Shown here: positions 6,523-7,201 of the stretch, one piece after another
Layout of the letters: the number at the start of each line of letters is the position of its first letter
Numbering within the stretch: position 1 is the stretch's first letter
NCBI GenBank assembly: GCA_031276775.1
Contig: JAISML010000152.1
Coordinates: 1 to 7,201 of the forward strand
DNA from: Eubacteriales Family XIII. Incertae Sedis bacterium
GTDB lineage: Bacteria > Bacillota > Clostridia > Peptostreptococcales > Anaerovoracaceae
DNA length: 7,201 nt
Direction: 5' to 3'
Position numbers and translations under genes: made by a program
Notes under the pieces: generated by a model
Seen by the model: only the letters and a program-made list of their open reading frames with translations
The model's database searches: none
What the model was told of the DNA's origin: nothing

Positions 6523-7201
6523 TCACAGGATGCCGCGTTTTCCGCGGACGGGCGGCAGGGGAAGAGAGAACGTGACCTTGGTTCCTTTCCCGAAGATGCT
6601 CTCAATTTCAATCTTTCCTTTGTGTTCTTCTATGATCTGCCTGGAAATGGCGAGACCCAGCCCCGTTCCGCCCATCCGGCTCGACCTGGCTTTGTCCACG
6701 CGGAAAAACCGTTCAAACACGCGGGGCAATTCCTTCTCGGGAATGCCCATTCCGTTGTCCATGACGGCGACATTCACTTCGTCGCCCGACCGAAGGACAT
6801 CCACATCGATCCGGCCTTGTTCCTTTGTGTATTTGATCGCATTGCTCAGGATGTTCAGCGTCACCTGTTCGATCCTGTCCCTGTCCATATTGACCATGAT
6901 GGACAAATCCTGATTGAAGATGAGATTGATGTGTTGATTCTTGCTTTTCGCCAGCATACCGACTTTTTTGACGGCGGTTTTGACAAGACCGACGATATCC
7001 GCTTCTTCTTTGTACCATTTCTGCTGTTTCGTGTCGAGGCGGGAAAGCTGCAGCAAATCCTTGACCAATCGGTTCATCCTGTCGGTTTCGCTGTTGATGA
7101 TGCCGAGGAATTCCTTGACCGTCGCCGCATCCTCGACGCCGCCTTCCAGCAGCGTTTCCGTATATCCCTTGATGGAAGTGAGGGGCGTCTTAAGCTCGTG
7201 T
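6523..7201 (-). CDS. Sensor histidine kinase, WalK/VicK-like, 5' end missing
   Basis: This is the C-terminal 225 residues of a membrane sensor kinase that autophosphorylates on histidine and passes phosphate to a response regulator. The first complete codon at the window edge is the phospho-acceptor: HELKTPLTSIKGY, with H encoded at 7198-7200. The dimerisation helix continues through MNRLVKDLLQLSRLD. The HATPase_c domain shows the N box NILSNAIKY (N116, N120 locally), G1 box DNGMGIP (148-154), F box VFERFFRVDKARSS and G2 box GGTGLGLA (177-184). RLVKDLLQLSRLD, FFRVDKARSS and the H box most resemble WalK/VicK (YycG), the essential cell-wall kinase of Bacillota; PhoR is the main alternative, and the sensor region that would help decide is outside the window. 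No walH/walI-type gene follows; a divIC/ftsB-like gene does. Confidence 0.93.
   Translation of the reverse strand, partial: HELKTPLTSIKGYTETLLEGGVEDAATVKEFLGIINSETDRMNRLVKDLLQLSRLDTKQQKWYKEEADIVGLVKTAVKKVGMLAKSKNQHINLIFNQDLSIMVNMDRDRIEQVTLNILSNAIKYTKEQGRIDVDVLRSGDEVNVAVMDNGMGIPEKELPRVFERFFRVDKARSSRMGGTGLGLAISRQIIEEHKGKIEIESIFGKGTKVTFSLPLPPVRGKRGIL

Overview
The window is a moderately GC-rich (high fifties by eye) chromosomal segment in which all six recognisable genes lie on the minus strand, so transcription runs from high to low coordinates. The gene content points to Bacillota, probably a GC-rich member of Clostridia. It has an acetylase-route DapH for lysine/diaminopimelate synthesis, an LtaS-type polyglycerolphosphate synthase, a DivIC/FtsB-type division protein and a WalK-like histidine kinase. 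I cannot name the species. There is no sign of mobile DNA, tRNA, rRNA or CRISPR; this is core housekeeping sequence.

In the direction of transcription, the first item is the C-terminal half of a sensor histidine kinase (6523-7201), cut by the window edge exactly at its phospho-acceptor histidine. A weak terminator-like hairpin follows it. A good sigma-A-type promoter (-35 TTGAAT, 17-bp spacer, extended -10 TGCTAAAAT) then drives a DivIC/FtsB-like gene (5906-6430), which ends at a rho-independent terminator (5855-5896). Next come ksgA/rsmA (4904-5785) and an LTA synthase-family gene (2814-4907), joined by an ATGA stop/start overlap. A 48-bp gap carries a perfect extended -10 element. The aspartate-family biosynthesis genes dapF (1905-2765), dapH (1194-1889) and thrC (1-1158, 3' end outside the window) then follow with 15- and 35-bp gaps and read as one operon.

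The genes fall into two functional themes. The first is the cell envelope and division: the WalK-like kinase, DivIC/FtsB, the LTA-type polymer synthase, and meso-diaminopimelate for peptidoglycan via DapH and DapF. The second is amino acid synthesis: DapH, DapF and ThrC belong to the lysine and threonine branches of the aspartate pathway. KsgA, a 16S rRNA dimethyltransferase, is the outlier and is translationally linked to the envelope enzyme.

I found no clearly novel system. The points most worth a second look are a predicted leaderless dapF transcript, a non-canonical substrate-binding motif in DapF, a TIG-like C-terminal extension on the LTA synthase homologue, and the terminator ahead of ksgA with no recognisable promoter after it.
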